NCBI GenBank assembly: GCA_030430165.1
Contig: JAUIGL010000051.1
Coordinates: 1 to 46,700 of the forward strand
Length of the DNA: 46,700 nucleotides
Source: a bacterium
GTDB taxonomy: Bacteria; Desulfobacterota; Binatia; HRBIN30; CADEER01
Direction: 5' to 3'
Below, in pieces: positions 34,948-42,648 of this stretch (its first letter is position 1; the number at the start of each line of letters is the position of its first letter). Made by a program: the position numbers and the translations under genes. Below the pieces are notes generated by a model. It made no database searches. It was given only the letters and a program-made list of their open reading frames with translations, and had not been told where the DNA came from.

Positions 34948-35739
34948 ATGGCGAAGCTGCGTTACGTGAAGACCCTCGAGCAGGTGAGGAAAGCGAAAGA
35001 TGCGGATCCCGAGTTCTTGCCGAGCAGCGTTCGCTCGATCCGGACCGTCTACGAAACCGACCCGGCGATCGCCGCCGCCTTGCTGCCCGAGCCGCTCGAG
35101 CTGGCGGCGCCGGAGATCTGCGTCACTTGCTCCGATGTCGCCATGCACATCAGTCCGGAGTACACCTTCGAGATCGGCTCGATGATCTTTGGCGTGCGCG
35201 CCAGGTACGACGGTCAGGAAGGGATCTATCTCGTGACCATGCCGATGACCGCCGAGGCTGCAGTGGTCGGCGGGCGCGAGACCTACGGCGAGCCGAAAAA
35301 GATCGCCGACATCGATTTCGAATGGGGCGAGGGGGCCGCGAGCGTCAAGGTCGCGCGTATGGGGATGCCCTACGTCGAGATCAAAGGCACCGTCGGCGAG
35401 CCGCTCGGCGCGCGCGAGTTCGTCGAACACGCGTTCTGTTTCAAAGCGTTTCCCTCGTGCGACCGCGACAAAGACTTCGACAGTGACCCGCTGCTGGTCC
35501 GACTCGAATGGCGCCACGAGCAAACCAAGGTGCACCGCATGGAGGGCGACGTGATCCTCCACGATTCGCCGCTCGATCCGGTCGCCGACATCCCGGTCAA
35601 GCGGGTGCTGCGCATGGAGTACGAGGAGGGCAGCACGCAGAGCAACGGCACCGTCCTGCGCTCGGTACCGGGCGACTGGATCCTCCCCTTCCTGCACGGG
35701 CGCTACGACGACACATCAGGAGACGGCATCGAGATCTGA
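34948..35739 (+). CDS. Acetoacetate decarboxylase (ADC) family protein
   Basis: A 263-residue ADC-fold protein. The signature GGRETYGEPKKIADI places Lys117 where clostridial acetoacetate decarboxylase has its Schiff-base lysine, with Lys118 as its neighbour, so Schiff-base chemistry is preserved. The substrate-pocket regions differ and the family includes many decarboxylases, aldolases and dehydratases. An AAAGGAAG ribosome site precedes the ATG at 34948. It is the third gene of the Rieske operon (19 bases after the amidohydrolase) and ends at hairpin array C. Confidence 0.85.
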   Translation: MAKLRYVKTLEQVRKAKDADPEFLPSSVRSIRTVYETDPAIAAALLPEPLELAAPEICVTCSDVAMHISPEYTFEIGSMIFGVRARYDGQEGIYLVTMPMTAEAAVVGGRETYGEPKKIADIDFEWGEGAASVKVARMGMPYVEIKGTVGEPLGAREFVEHAFCFKAFPSCDRDKDFDSDPLLVRLEWRHEQTKVHRMEGDVILHDSPLDPVADIPVKRVLRMEYEEGSTQSNGTVLRSVPGDWILPFLHGRYDDTSGDGIEI

Positions 35740-35743
35740 CTAG

Positions 35744-35994
35744 GACCGGCTGCGCCGGTCGTCCAAAGGCGCTCGTTCGGCTCGCGCCGTCCAAAGACAC
35801 GCTGCGCGTGTCGTCCAAAGGCGCTCGTTCGGCTCGCGCCGTCCAAGGCGCGCCTGCGGCGCGCGGCCAGTATGTTTCGCGGCGCGGAGCGGCGCTTTGG
35901 CCGCGAAGGCGGAGCCGAGCTTTGGACGCCCGGCAGTAGCCGGGTTTTGGCCGAGCGGGCACGGCCCGCTCTTTGGACAGCGCGCCTAGCGCGC
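35744..35994. repeat. Hairpin array C (GTCCAAAG/CTTTGGAC family), longest copy
   Basis: Forward linkers GTCCAAAG (35761, 35789, 35813), GTCCAAGG (35841) and a degenerate GGCCAGTA (35865) are followed by reversed CTTTGGCC (35895), CTTTGGAC (35920), TTTTGGCC (35945) and CTTTGGAC (35971). Perfect hairpins with three- or four-base loops fill the gaps: GACCGGC-TGC-GCCGGTC (35744), ACACGC-TGC-GCGTGT (35797), GCGCGCC-TGC-GGCGCGC (35848), CCCGGC-AGTA-GCCGGG (35929), AGCGGGC-ACG-GCCCGCT (35954), GCGCGC-CTA-GCGCGC (35980). A 37-bp exact direct repeat (35758-35794 and 35810-35846) shows internal duplication. It lies between convergent genes and touches the stop codon of the second. Confidence 0.9.
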
Positions 35995-36965
35995 TACGGG
36001 ATCAGCAGGACTTTGCCGGTCGTCTCGCGGCCTTCCAGGGCTCGGTGGGCGTCGGCGGCGCGTTCGAGCGGGAAGCGGGCGCCGATGCGGATGTCGAGCT
36101 TGCCGTCGGCGATTGCTGCGAGCACGGCGCCGGCGCGTTGCTCGAGCTCGGCGCGGGTCGCGATGTAGTGGATCAGCGAGGGTCGGGTGACGAAGAGCGA
36201 GCCGTTGTCGTTGAGGCGGTTTAGATCGAAGGGTGGCACCGGACCGCTGGCCTGTCCGAACAGGGCGAGCAGGCCGCGCACTTTCAGAGAGCGTAGGCTG
36301 CCCTCGAAGGTCGCCTTGCCGACTCCGTCGTAGACGACGTCGACACCGGCACCGTCGGTCAGGCGTCGCGCTTGCTCGGCGAAGTCGACCTGGTCGTAAC
36401 GGATGATCTCGTCGGCTCCGGCGCCGCGGGCGAGCGCCTCTTTCTCGTCGGTCGAGCAGGTTCCGTAGACGGTGGCGCCGGCGTTCTTCAGCGTCTGCAC
36501 GAGCACCAGGCCGGTACCGCCGGCGGCGGCGTGAACCAGGGCGACGTCGCCGGGCTGCGTGTCGCGCACTCCGTGGGTCAGGTAGTGCGCGGTCATTCCC
36601 TGCAGCATCGCCGCCGCCGCGACTTCTTCGCTGACTCCGTCGGGTAGCCGGATCAACGATGCGGGTGCGGCGATGACGCGATTGGCGTACGAGCCCGGGA
36701 CGGCCGACCAGGCGACCCGGTCGCCGACTTCGAGCTCGGTGACTCCGTCGCCGATCGCGCGCACGGTTCCCGCTCCCTCCATGCCGTTCACGAACGGCAG
36801 CGGCCGCGGGTAGAGGCCGCTGCGGAAGTAGGTGTCGATGAAGTTGACGCCGCAAGCGGCGACCTCGATTGCGACCTGACCGGCTGGCGGATCGCCGACG
36901 CTCTGCGCTTCGACGCGCATGACCTCGGGCCCGCCGGTTTGCTCGACGACGACTGCTTTGCTCAT
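35994..36965 (-). CDS. Quinone oxidoreductase (zinc-independent MDR family)
   Basis: A 323-residue medium-chain dehydrogenase/reductase of the quinone oxidoreductase type: GVNFIDTYFRSGLYP near the N terminus, NGMEGAGTVRAIGDGV, GMTAHYL, the nucleotide loop HAAAGGTGLVLVQ (A-A-G-G-x-G instead of G-x-G-x-x-G, typical for this subfamily) and VYDGVGKATF. It lacks the zinc ligands of alcohol dehydrogenases. It uses NADPH to reduce quinones or enones. The ATG at 36963-36965 has AGGAGAGG upstream. It converges on the ADC-like gene. Confidence 0.92.
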   Translation of the reverse strand: MSKAVVVEQTGGPEVMRVEAQSVGDPPAGQVAIEVAACGVNFIDTYFRSGLYPRPLPFVNGMEGAGTVRAIGDGVTELEVGDRVAWSAVPGSYANRVIAAPASLIRLPDGVSEEVAAAAMLQGMTAHYLTHGVRDTQPGDVALVHAAAGGTGLVLVQTLKNAGATVYGTCSTDEKEALARGAGADEIIRYDQVDFAEQARRLTDGAGVDVVYDGVGKATFEGSLRSLKVRGLLALFGQASGPVPPFDLNRLNDNGSLFVTRPSLIHYIATRAELEQRAGAVLAAIADGKLDIRIGARFPLERAADAHRALEGRETTGKVLLIP

Positions 36966-37024
36966 CGGGTTGGTATCCTCTCCTGTTCGGCGCTCTGCTG
37001 TGCGATTGCCTTTGCGACCTTCCT

Positions 37025-37036
37025 GGGCTCGAGCCC
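37025..37036. promoter_or_regulatory. 12-bp perfect palindrome in a divergent promoter region
   Basis: GGGCTCGAGCCC lies 60 bases upstream of the quinone oxidoreductase start, in the 278-bp gap it shares with the divergent lipoprotein gene. It could be an operator. GC-rich palindromes of this size are not rare in such DNA. Nothing else stands out in this gap apart from the GGAGG site at 37231. Confidence 0.25.
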
Positions 37037-37243
37037 GACGCGGCGGCAACGCGAGCGGCCGTGGGATTCGCTGGATTCGGGCATGAGCTCGACCTGAGGC
37101 ATCGCCCGAAACTAGCCCGCCACGAGGGGCGAATCCACGTCGGCCGCCAATTCCGGCTTGACCGCGCGGCCGGTGAGGTTCACCGTAGATGAGCGCTGTA
37201 CGAAGCGCGTACCCAAGTGGAAGATGTGGTGGAGGGGCAGGCT

Positions 37244-38485
37244 GTGAGGATCACTCGGATGGCTCGGTATCGAGCGGTGGCGCTCTTGGTGTCGGCCGTG
37301 TTTCTCGGCTGCGCGGCGCAACAGCACGGCGAGGGGTGGCTCAACGAGCTGCGAGCGCGCGAGGTGGCGTTGCCCGAAGCGCGCCTGATGGGCGCTGACA
37401 ACGGTTCGTTCGCAGCGAGTGTCCCGGCGCTGCGGGTCAGTGGTGTCGTCGAGGGGGAAGACGCCGATCTCGTTTCCCTCGACATCGGCACCGACACACC
37501 GATCGAGTGCGCCATCTACCACGACGAAGTCGAGTCGGCCTCGACGTTGCAGACGATGGCAGAGCAGATCTTCACCGACCTCGGCGAACGCTATCAGTCG
37601 CCGGTGCAGCGCGACGTGACCAAGCTCGAGGCGGGTGTCGCCGGTGCGAGCCCGTACCTCGAGTTGCACTGGCGCTACCAGACCGCGCGGCAGCCGGGCA
37701 CGGTGCACGGCGAGCTCAAGCAGCTCATCGCCAGCCGCGAAGGCCGGTCGGTGTACTGCGTGCACCACGAAAACGGCTATGCGCAGTCCTTCCACGAGGT
37801 GGTCGGCAGCTTCGTCGAGACCCTGCGGTTCTCCGAGTACCTCGATCTGCGTCCGTACTACACACAGATCGAGATCCTTTCGATGGGGGGACAACCTTTC
37901 GGTTATTCGGTCGTCAGTCTCACCGAGGACGACGACGGGGAACCGCGTCTGGTGCGTTACACGGCGGGCTTGGGGCGCGCCGAAGACGGCTCGGTGCGAG
38001 CCCGCGACTTGACCGAGGTCGAGCACTCGACCACGGGTGGCCTGCTGCGCGACAAGCTGGTGACCGATTATCGCGACGGGGAGATCGTTCGCGCCCTGTG
38101 GCTCGAAGACCTCGACGGCGCCGGCTGGCGCGTCACCGACGGCGCGGCCGAGGACAAAGTACTCTCGGTGTTCGAGCAGCCGCAGCTCTCCTCCTGGCTC
38201 GGCGACGTCGCTTACTTCCGCGCCCTGATCGGGCAGTCTCCGGATGGCGGTGTCGTCGAATCGTACGCCTGGGCTCCCGAGATTACGCCCGACGCCAGCG
38301 TGCAACGGACTCTGCGTCTGATCGGCCCGATCGACGCGGACCGCTACAGCGGTACGGTGGCGGTTGGCGAGCGACAGAGCGCGGTGGTGGTCGACGCCAA
38401 GGGCGCGCCCATTTCGGCGCGCAGCGCGATGGGCGGCACGGAGGTCGTCAGCGAGCGGGTCTTCGTCGAAGGCGCGCTCTATTAG
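37244..38485 (+). CDS. Predicted lipoprotein of unknown function
   Basis: A 413-residue protein with a lipoprotein signal: a basic N terminus (VRITRMARYR), hydrophobic VALLVSAVFLG and a lipobox ending in Cys (FLGCAAQ). The mature region holds two apparent halves: GDFEGEDADL-like acidic beta-rich sequence with VYCVHHENGYAQSFHEVVGSF, and a second half with SYAWAPEITPDASVQRTLR. I recognise no family. The GTG at 37244 has GGAGG eight bases upstream; an ATG at 37259 is the alternative. It stands alone between the divergent oxidoreductase and a long regulatory gap. Confidence 0.72.
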   Translation: MRITRMARYRAVALLVSAVFLGCAAQQHGEGWLNELRAREVALPEARLMGADNGSFAASVPALRVSGVVEGEDADLVSLDIGTDTPIECAIYHDEVESASTLQTMAEQIFTDLGERYQSPVQRDVTKLEAGVAGASPYLELHWRYQTARQPGTVHGELKQLIASREGRSVYCVHHENGYAQSFHEVVGSFVETLRFSEYLDLRPYYTQIEILSMGGQPFGYSVVSLTEDDDGEPRLVRYTAGLGRAEDGSVRARDLTEVEHSTTGGLLRDKLVTDYRDGEIVRALWLEDLDGAGWRVTDGAAEDKVLSVFEQPQLSSWLGDVAYFRALIGQSPDGGVVESYAWAPEITPDASVQRTLRLIGPIDADRYSGTVAVGERQSAVVVDAKGAPISARSAMGGTEVVSERVFVEGALY

Positions 38486-38568
38486 CCTTGATGTGACAAT
38501 CAATCGCGAGCCCAGAACGCGTCAGAGTGCGCCAGGTGCGGGCGCGCGCAGTCTTCGAGCAACCGGAG

Positions 38569-38584
38569 TTTACTCCATTGTAAA
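38569..38584. promoter_or_regulatory. Operator-like inverted repeat TTTAC-N6-GTAAA
   Basis: Five-base perfect arms (TTTAC and GTAAA) around TCCATT, AT-rich within GC-rich DNA, lie about 250 bases before the acyl-CoA dehydrogenase start. The arms share the TTAC/GTAA ends of the palindromes at 22920 and 32638 but with a different centre and spacing, so a related rather than identical regulator is suggested. Confidence 0.38.
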
Positions 38585-38735
38585 TGAGGATTGGGAGAAG
38601 CGAGCACGACCGCAGATGGCGCGCTATGGCGCGAGCCGAAGGCGATTGTGACCGTGATTTATTGTCTCATCAAGGTTAGTAGCTCGCTTCCCTCGCAGGG
38701 ACGGGCGGGGGCATCGGCAGAGGCAGAGGATGGTC

Positions 38736-38757
38736 GGCTTCGCTTTACGGCGAAGCC
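38736..38757 (+). other. Leader hairpin before the acyl-CoA dehydrogenase gene
   Basis: GGCTTCGC-TTTACG-GCGAAGCC forms an 8-bp perfect stem with a 6-base loop 80 bases upstream of the start codon. No T-tract follows, so it is not a standard intrinsic terminator. It could be an mRNA structural element. Confidence 0.4.
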
Positions 38758-38836
38758 TTGCTCGGGGGAAAGCGGGTCGTATAGGCTGACCCGTTCTCAC
38801 CCGGCAAACCTGCCGCAAGTCCCGACGGAGGCCGTC

Positions 38837-40063
38837 ATGGCGATTGATTTCTCTTTCCCCCCGGAGATCGAAGAGCTGCGTTCGAAGGTGCGAACCTTCG
38901 TCGAGGAGATCGTGCGGCCGGCCGAGGCGAGGATCGCCGAGCGCGAAGGCGACCGCAAGTTTCTCGTCGGCGAGATCATCAAGATGCGCGAAGAGGCGCA
39001 CAAGCGCGGGCTCTGGCTGCCGCACATGCCCGAGGAATACGGCGGGATGGGTCTCGGACACGTCGCCATGGCGAGCGTTTCGGCGGAAGCGGCGAAGTCC
39101 GGCTTCGGTCCGTTCGCGCTCAACGCCCAGGCGCCGGACGAGGGCAACATGCACACCTTGCTGCACTGGGGCACCGAGGAGCAGAAGGAGAAGTACCTCG
39201 AGCCGCTGTGCAAGGGCATCGCGCGGTCCTGCTTCGCGATGACCGAGCCGGAAGTCGCCGGCTCCGACCCGACGTTGATCCAGACGCGCGCCGTTCTCGA
39301 CGGCGACGATTGGGTGATCAACGGTCACAAATGGTTCATCTCGGGCGCCCGCGGCGCCAAGTTCGCGATCCTGATCGCCCGCACGGAGGACGATCCCGAA
39401 ATACCGCAGGCTGCCAACTCCGCCTTCATCGTCGATCTGCCGAGCGAGGGCTGGGAGGTGGTGCGCGACGTGGCGACGATGTCGGGTAGCCACAACCACT
39501 GCGAGATCCGCATCGAGAATCTGCGGGTGCCGAAGAGCCGGATGCTGGGCGGCCGTGGCCAGGGTCACAAGCTCGGCCAGGCGCGGCTCGGCCCGGCGCG
39601 GTTGGCTCACTGTATGCGCTGGCTCGGCCAGGCCGAGGTCGCTTTCGACATGATGGTCGACCGCTCGCTGAATCGTTTCGCCCACGGCTCCCTGCTCGCC
39701 GACAAGCAGGGGATCCAGTGGATGATCGCCGACTCGGCGATGGAGCTCTACCAGTGCAAGCTGATGATCCTGCACGCCGCCTACAAGATCGACAACAAGG
39801 AGGATTTTCGGTCCGAGGTGTCGATGGCGAAACACTTCGTCGCCAACTCGCTGGGGCGCATCGTCGACCGCGCGATCCAGGTGCACGGCGCGCTCGGCTA
39901 CTCGACCGACACGCCCCTGGCGAGCATGGCGCAGCATGCCCGCTGGGCGCGCTTTGCCGACGGCGCCGACGAGGTGCACCAGTGGCGGATCGCGCAGCGC
40001 GCGATCGACGCCTACAAGCGCGACGGTAACACCAAGGCGGCGACCGGCGGGTTGCCGTTGTAG
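38837..40063 (+). CDS. Acyl-CoA dehydrogenase (ACAD10/11-like)
   Basis: A 408-residue FAD-dependent acyl-CoA dehydrogenase. The N-terminal helical domain has GLWLPHMPEEYGGMGLG. The middle domain has CFAMTEPEVAGSDPTLIQTRA and INGHKWFISGARGA. The C-terminal domain has GRIVDRAIQVHGALGYSTDTPL and the ending DGADEVHQWRIAQRAI, in which D-E-V-H is typical of the ACAD10/11 group. It introduces the alpha-beta double bond in acyl-CoA beta-oxidation. GGAGG lies five bases before the ATG at 38837. It is convergent with the methyltransferase. Confidence 0.93.
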   Translation: MAIDFSFPPEIEELRSKVRTFVEEIVRPAEARIAEREGDRKFLVGEIIKMREEAHKRGLWLPHMPEEYGGMGLGHVAMASVSAEAAKSGFGPFALNAQAPDEGNMHTLLHWGTEEQKEKYLEPLCKGIARSCFAMTEPEVAGSDPTLIQTRAVLDGDDWVINGHKWFISGARGAKFAILIARTEDDPEIPQAANSAFIVDLPSEGWEVVRDVATMSGSHNHCEIRIENLRVPKSRMLGGRGQGHKLGQARLGPARLAHCMRWLGQAEVAFDMMVDRSLNRFAHGSLLADKQGIQWMIADSAMELYQCKLMILHAAYKIDNKEDFRSEVSMAKHFVANSLGRIVDRAIQVHGALGYSTDTPLASMAQHARWARFADGADEVHQWRIAQRAIDAYKRDGNTKAATGGLPL

Positions 40064-40076
40064 CCGCGCGCGTCGC

Positions 40077-40874
40077 TCAGTCGCGAGGTTTCATCGCCAA
40101 TACTTCGCCGTGCATGAATGCGAAGTACGGGTGCGGTTGGCGTGACCACTCTTCCCAACCGGCGGCGAGCCGTTCGATCTCGTCGCGATCGGCAAAGCCG
40201 AGCCGGATCGCGTCTTTGCCCAAGCGCGCCTCGCGCAGGCGGCTGGTCCACAAACGCGTCCACCGCGCCACCGCCTCCGCTGTCGCATACGTCCAGGTGC
40301 TGGTCGTCGCCGTGACCTCGGTGAAGCCCGCGGCATGCACCCAGCCGAAGAGCATCCGTCCCGCGTTGGGCTCGCCGCCGTTGTGGCGGGCGACCGCGGA
40401 GTAGAGCTCCAGCCAGCGGTCGATCAGCGGTTGGTGCGGGTCGTGGACCATGGTTGCGTAGTCCGAATCGCGCACCGCGAGGATGCCCCCCGGGCGCAGC
40501 ACGCGGAGCGCTTCGCGCAGGGCGCGCACCGGTTGGCCGAGGTGCTGTAGGACCTGGTGGGCGTAGACGACGTCGAAGCTCTCGCCGGCGAACGGAAGGT
40601 GGTAGACGTCGGCCTGGCCGAGCTCGAGGTTGCCGGCACCGCGCGCGTCGCGCCGTGCGCGGGCGACGGCTTCCGCGGCGGCATCGATGCCGATCGTCTT
40701 GCCGACCCGGGCAGCGAGGTCGCTGGTGATCGAACCGGGTCCACAACCGATGTCGAGGAGGACCTGGTGCGAGCGCAGGTGGGGCAGCAGAAAAGCCGCG
40801 CTGTCGGCAGCGGTGCGCGCGGCGTGGTTGTCGACGACCGCTCCGAAGTGGCCGTGAGTGTAGCGCTCGGTCAT
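40077..40874 (-). CDS. Class I SAM-dependent methyltransferase
   Basis: A 265-residue methyltransferase with motif I VLLDIGCGPGSIT (about residues 38-50), a D-x-A acidic loop (IGIDAAAEAVARA), the motif LPFAGESFDVVYAHQVLQHL and VLRPGGILAVRD, matching the UbiE/Methyltransf_11 group. The C-terminal third forms a variable cap with WTYATAEAVARW. The substrate is not evident; sterol, quinone and small-molecule methylation are all possible. It lies 97 bases after the response regulator on the same strand. Confidence 0.85.
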   Translation of the reverse strand: MTERYTHGHFGAVVDNHAARTAADSAAFLLPHLRSHQVLLDIGCGPGSITSDLAARVGKTIGIDAAAEAVARARRDARGAGNLELGQADVYHLPFAGESFDVVYAHQVLQHLGQPVRALREALRVLRPGGILAVRDSDYATMVHDPHQPLIDRWLELYSAVARHNGGEPNAGRMLFGWVHAAGFTEVTATTSTWTYATAEAVARWTRLWTSRLREARLGKDAIRLGFADRDEIERLAAGWEEWSRQPHPYFAFMHGEVLAMKPRD

Positions 40875-40971
40875 CGGGCGTTACTCTACTCGAATCGGCG
40901 GCAGCGGCGAAGACGCGCCGAGCTGCCGCTGCGCAGTCATTTTCTCCGATCGTTGGCGCGGCGACCGAGAA

Positions 40972-41343
40972 TCACTCGGATCGGCCGAGAAGCGGGAGGA
41001 TGGCTCGCAACAGGCGCTCGATCTGGATCGGTTTCTCGAGCCTGGTGATCGAGGCGAGGGGCTCGGGAATGTCGGCGTCTTCCCCGTATCCAGTGACGAA
41101 CAGGAAGGGGGTGCCGATCTTCATGAGGTGCTGCGCAAACGGGTAGACCTTGCCGTCCTGGAGGTGGATGTCGAGGATCGCGACGTCGATCTCGACGTCC
41201 TCGAGTGCGGCGAAAGCCTTCTCGTTCGACGGCACCATCGCTACGACGGTGGCGCCGTACGCCTCGATGAGAATGCGCAGGGAATCCGCGACCAGAAAGG
41301 TGTCCTCGACGATGAGGATTCGCGTGCCGTCGAGGGAAATCAC
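40972..41343 (-). CDS. Single-domain response regulator
   Basis: A 123-residue stand-alone receiver domain: acidic pair in ILIVEDTF, phospho-acceptor Asp58 in AILDIHLQDG, conserved Thr in FLFVTGYG and Lys in RLEKPIQ. No output domain is present, so it signals by protein contact, as in CheY-like or PhyR-type circuits. The GTG at 41341-41343 overlaps the TGA of the kinase gene (GTGA). Confidence 0.9.
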   Translation of the reverse strand: MISLDGTRILIVEDTFLVADSLRILIEAYGATVVAMVPSNEKAFAALEDVEIDVAILDIHLQDGKVYPFAQHLMKIGTPFLFVTGYGEDADIPEPLASITRLEKPIQIERLLRAILPLLGRSE

Positions 41344-42590
41344 GCGGGCTCCGTCGAATGTGCGCCGAGAGGTATGTCGATCTCGCACCGCACCCCGTCG
41401 TCTTCGAAGCGGAGGTCGACCGTGCCGCCCGACTCGTAGGCGAGCGCGGTCTCGATCAGCTTGGTGCCCAAGCCGCAGCGGTCCGGCTCACCGACCGGCG
41501 GACCGCCGAGCTCCCGCCAGTTGAGATGGATTCGCTTTTCCCCTCCGCCGGCGACGCGAGCTTCGATTTCGACTTTCCCCTCGGGCGTCGACAAGGCGCC
41601 GTACTTCGATGCGTTGGTCGCCAGCTCGTGCAGGGCGGTGCCCAGGGTGCGCGCTTCACTGGCGGACAGCAACACGTCGTCGCAGGCCAGTGAGATGCTG
41701 TGGTCGGCCACGCGGTACGGGCCGACCACCAGCTCGAGCAGCTCGCGTACTCCGAGATCCGTGCCCTTTCGCTGGGCGAGGGCGTCGTGGATGCTGGCGA
41801 CCGCGCGCAAGCGCCCGCGGAAGGCGACGACGAAGTCGTCGGGAGTGGGCGAGGTGTCGAGCGTCTGCTGGGCAATCGACTCGAGGGTGGCGAGCGTGTT
41901 CTTGACGCGGTGGTCGAGCTCGAGCATGGCGAAGCGCAGGCGCTCCTCGGTTTTCTCGTGCCGGTGGACTTCCTCCTCGAGCTCGCGGTTGGCCGTTTGC
42001 AGCTCGGCTTCACGAACTCGGCGGTGGTGTTGGGCGGCGAAAATGGCGACTCGTTCGCGGCGAAAGAGATACGATACGAGGATCGACGCAGCGTAGGTCG
42101 GCAACACCGAACCGGTCGGCTGCAGCCAGAAATCGCGCGATCCGGGCCTGATCGTCGCCAGCGCCCAGATGGTGACCAAGGTGACCACGATGACACCAGC
42201 GAACTGGTACCGGGCGCCCCACGGAACGACGATGGCGGCGCCGAGGGTGAGCCCGACCAGGACCACCATCGTCGAAGTCGCGTCGCCGGCGATGACGCCG
42301 ACCGCGCCGATTGCGATCGCGGTCGCGAAGAAGCCGGCGAAGGCGACCCAGCAAGTCCACTCGCGACTACCTTGGTCCCGGGTCAGCAGCAGCCCGACGG
42401 CGAGCGCAGCGATGTTGAGCAGCTGCGTCACGTGAATCCAGGGGCGTTCGCCGGGCCAGAAGACGAACTCGCCGACCAGTGCGGCGAGGATGCCGGCGAT
42501 CAACACGACGGCGCCCAGTCGAGCACGTTCGCGCAGAAACTGTTCCTCCGCGGCCTCCGGCGTCAACCCAATCTCTGCGTTCGTCGGCAT
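41340..42590 (-). CDS. Membrane sensor histidine kinase of the HWE/HisKA_2 type
   Basis: A 416-residue kinase. Six or so hydrophobic helices occupy residues 25-190, followed by a short coiled coil (LQTANRELEEEVHRHEKTEERL). The dimerisation/phosphotransfer motif is MLELDHRVKNTLATLESIA with His227, and the ATPase domain has LHELATNASKYGALS and LNWRELGGPP, with the G-x-G region GLGTKLIE. This combination is characteristic of HWE/HisKA_2 kinases, which often pair with stand-alone receivers. The N-terminal sensor is membrane-embedded and lacks a recognisable periplasmic loop. It is paired with the adjacent receiver gene. Confidence 0.88.
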   Translation of the reverse strand: MPTNAEIGLTPEAAEEQFLRERARLGAVVLIAGILAALVGEFVFWPGERPWIHVTQLLNIAALAVGLLLTRDQGSREWTCWVAFAGFFATAIAIGAVGVIAGDATSTMVVLVGLTLGAAIVVPWGARYQFAGVIVVTLVTIWALATIRPGSRDFWLQPTGSVLPTYAASILVSYLFRRERVAIFAAQHHRRVREAELQTANRELEEEVHRHEKTEERLRFAMLELDHRVKNTLATLESIAQQTLDTSPTPDDFVVAFRGRLRAVASIHDALAQRKGTDLGVRELLELVVGPYRVADHSISLACDDVLLSASEARTLGTALHELATNASKYGALSTPEGKVEIEARVAGGGEKRIHLNWRELGGPPVGEPDRCGLGTKLIETALAYESGGTVDLRFEDDGVRCEIDIPLGAHSTEPA

Positions 42591-42648
42591 CCAACCCTAC
42601 TTGTTCAGTCGAGCCTCTGTACACAAGTAAAGCAAGGGAGCAAAGTCA

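Larger units (their letters stand above)
38486..38836 (+). promoter_or_regulatory. 351-bp leader of the acyl-CoA dehydrogenase gene
   Basis: No gene is credible here. The region contains three separate inverted repeats: TTGAT-GTGACA-ATCAA (38489-38504), TTTAC-TCCATT-GTAAA (38569-38584) and a hairpin GGCTTCGC-TTTACG-GCGAAGCC (38736-38757). A long, structured leader of this kind suggests regulated transcription of the downstream acyl-CoA dehydrogenase. GGAGG at 38827-38831 is its ribosome site. Confidence 0.5.

Noticed and set aside
22310-40063. Complete sterol biosynthesis cluster
   Set aside because: CYP51 and a sterol-type Rieske protein are present, but squalene monooxygenase and oxidosqualene cyclase are absent from the window, so only a hypothesis of sterol-like chemistry is kept.
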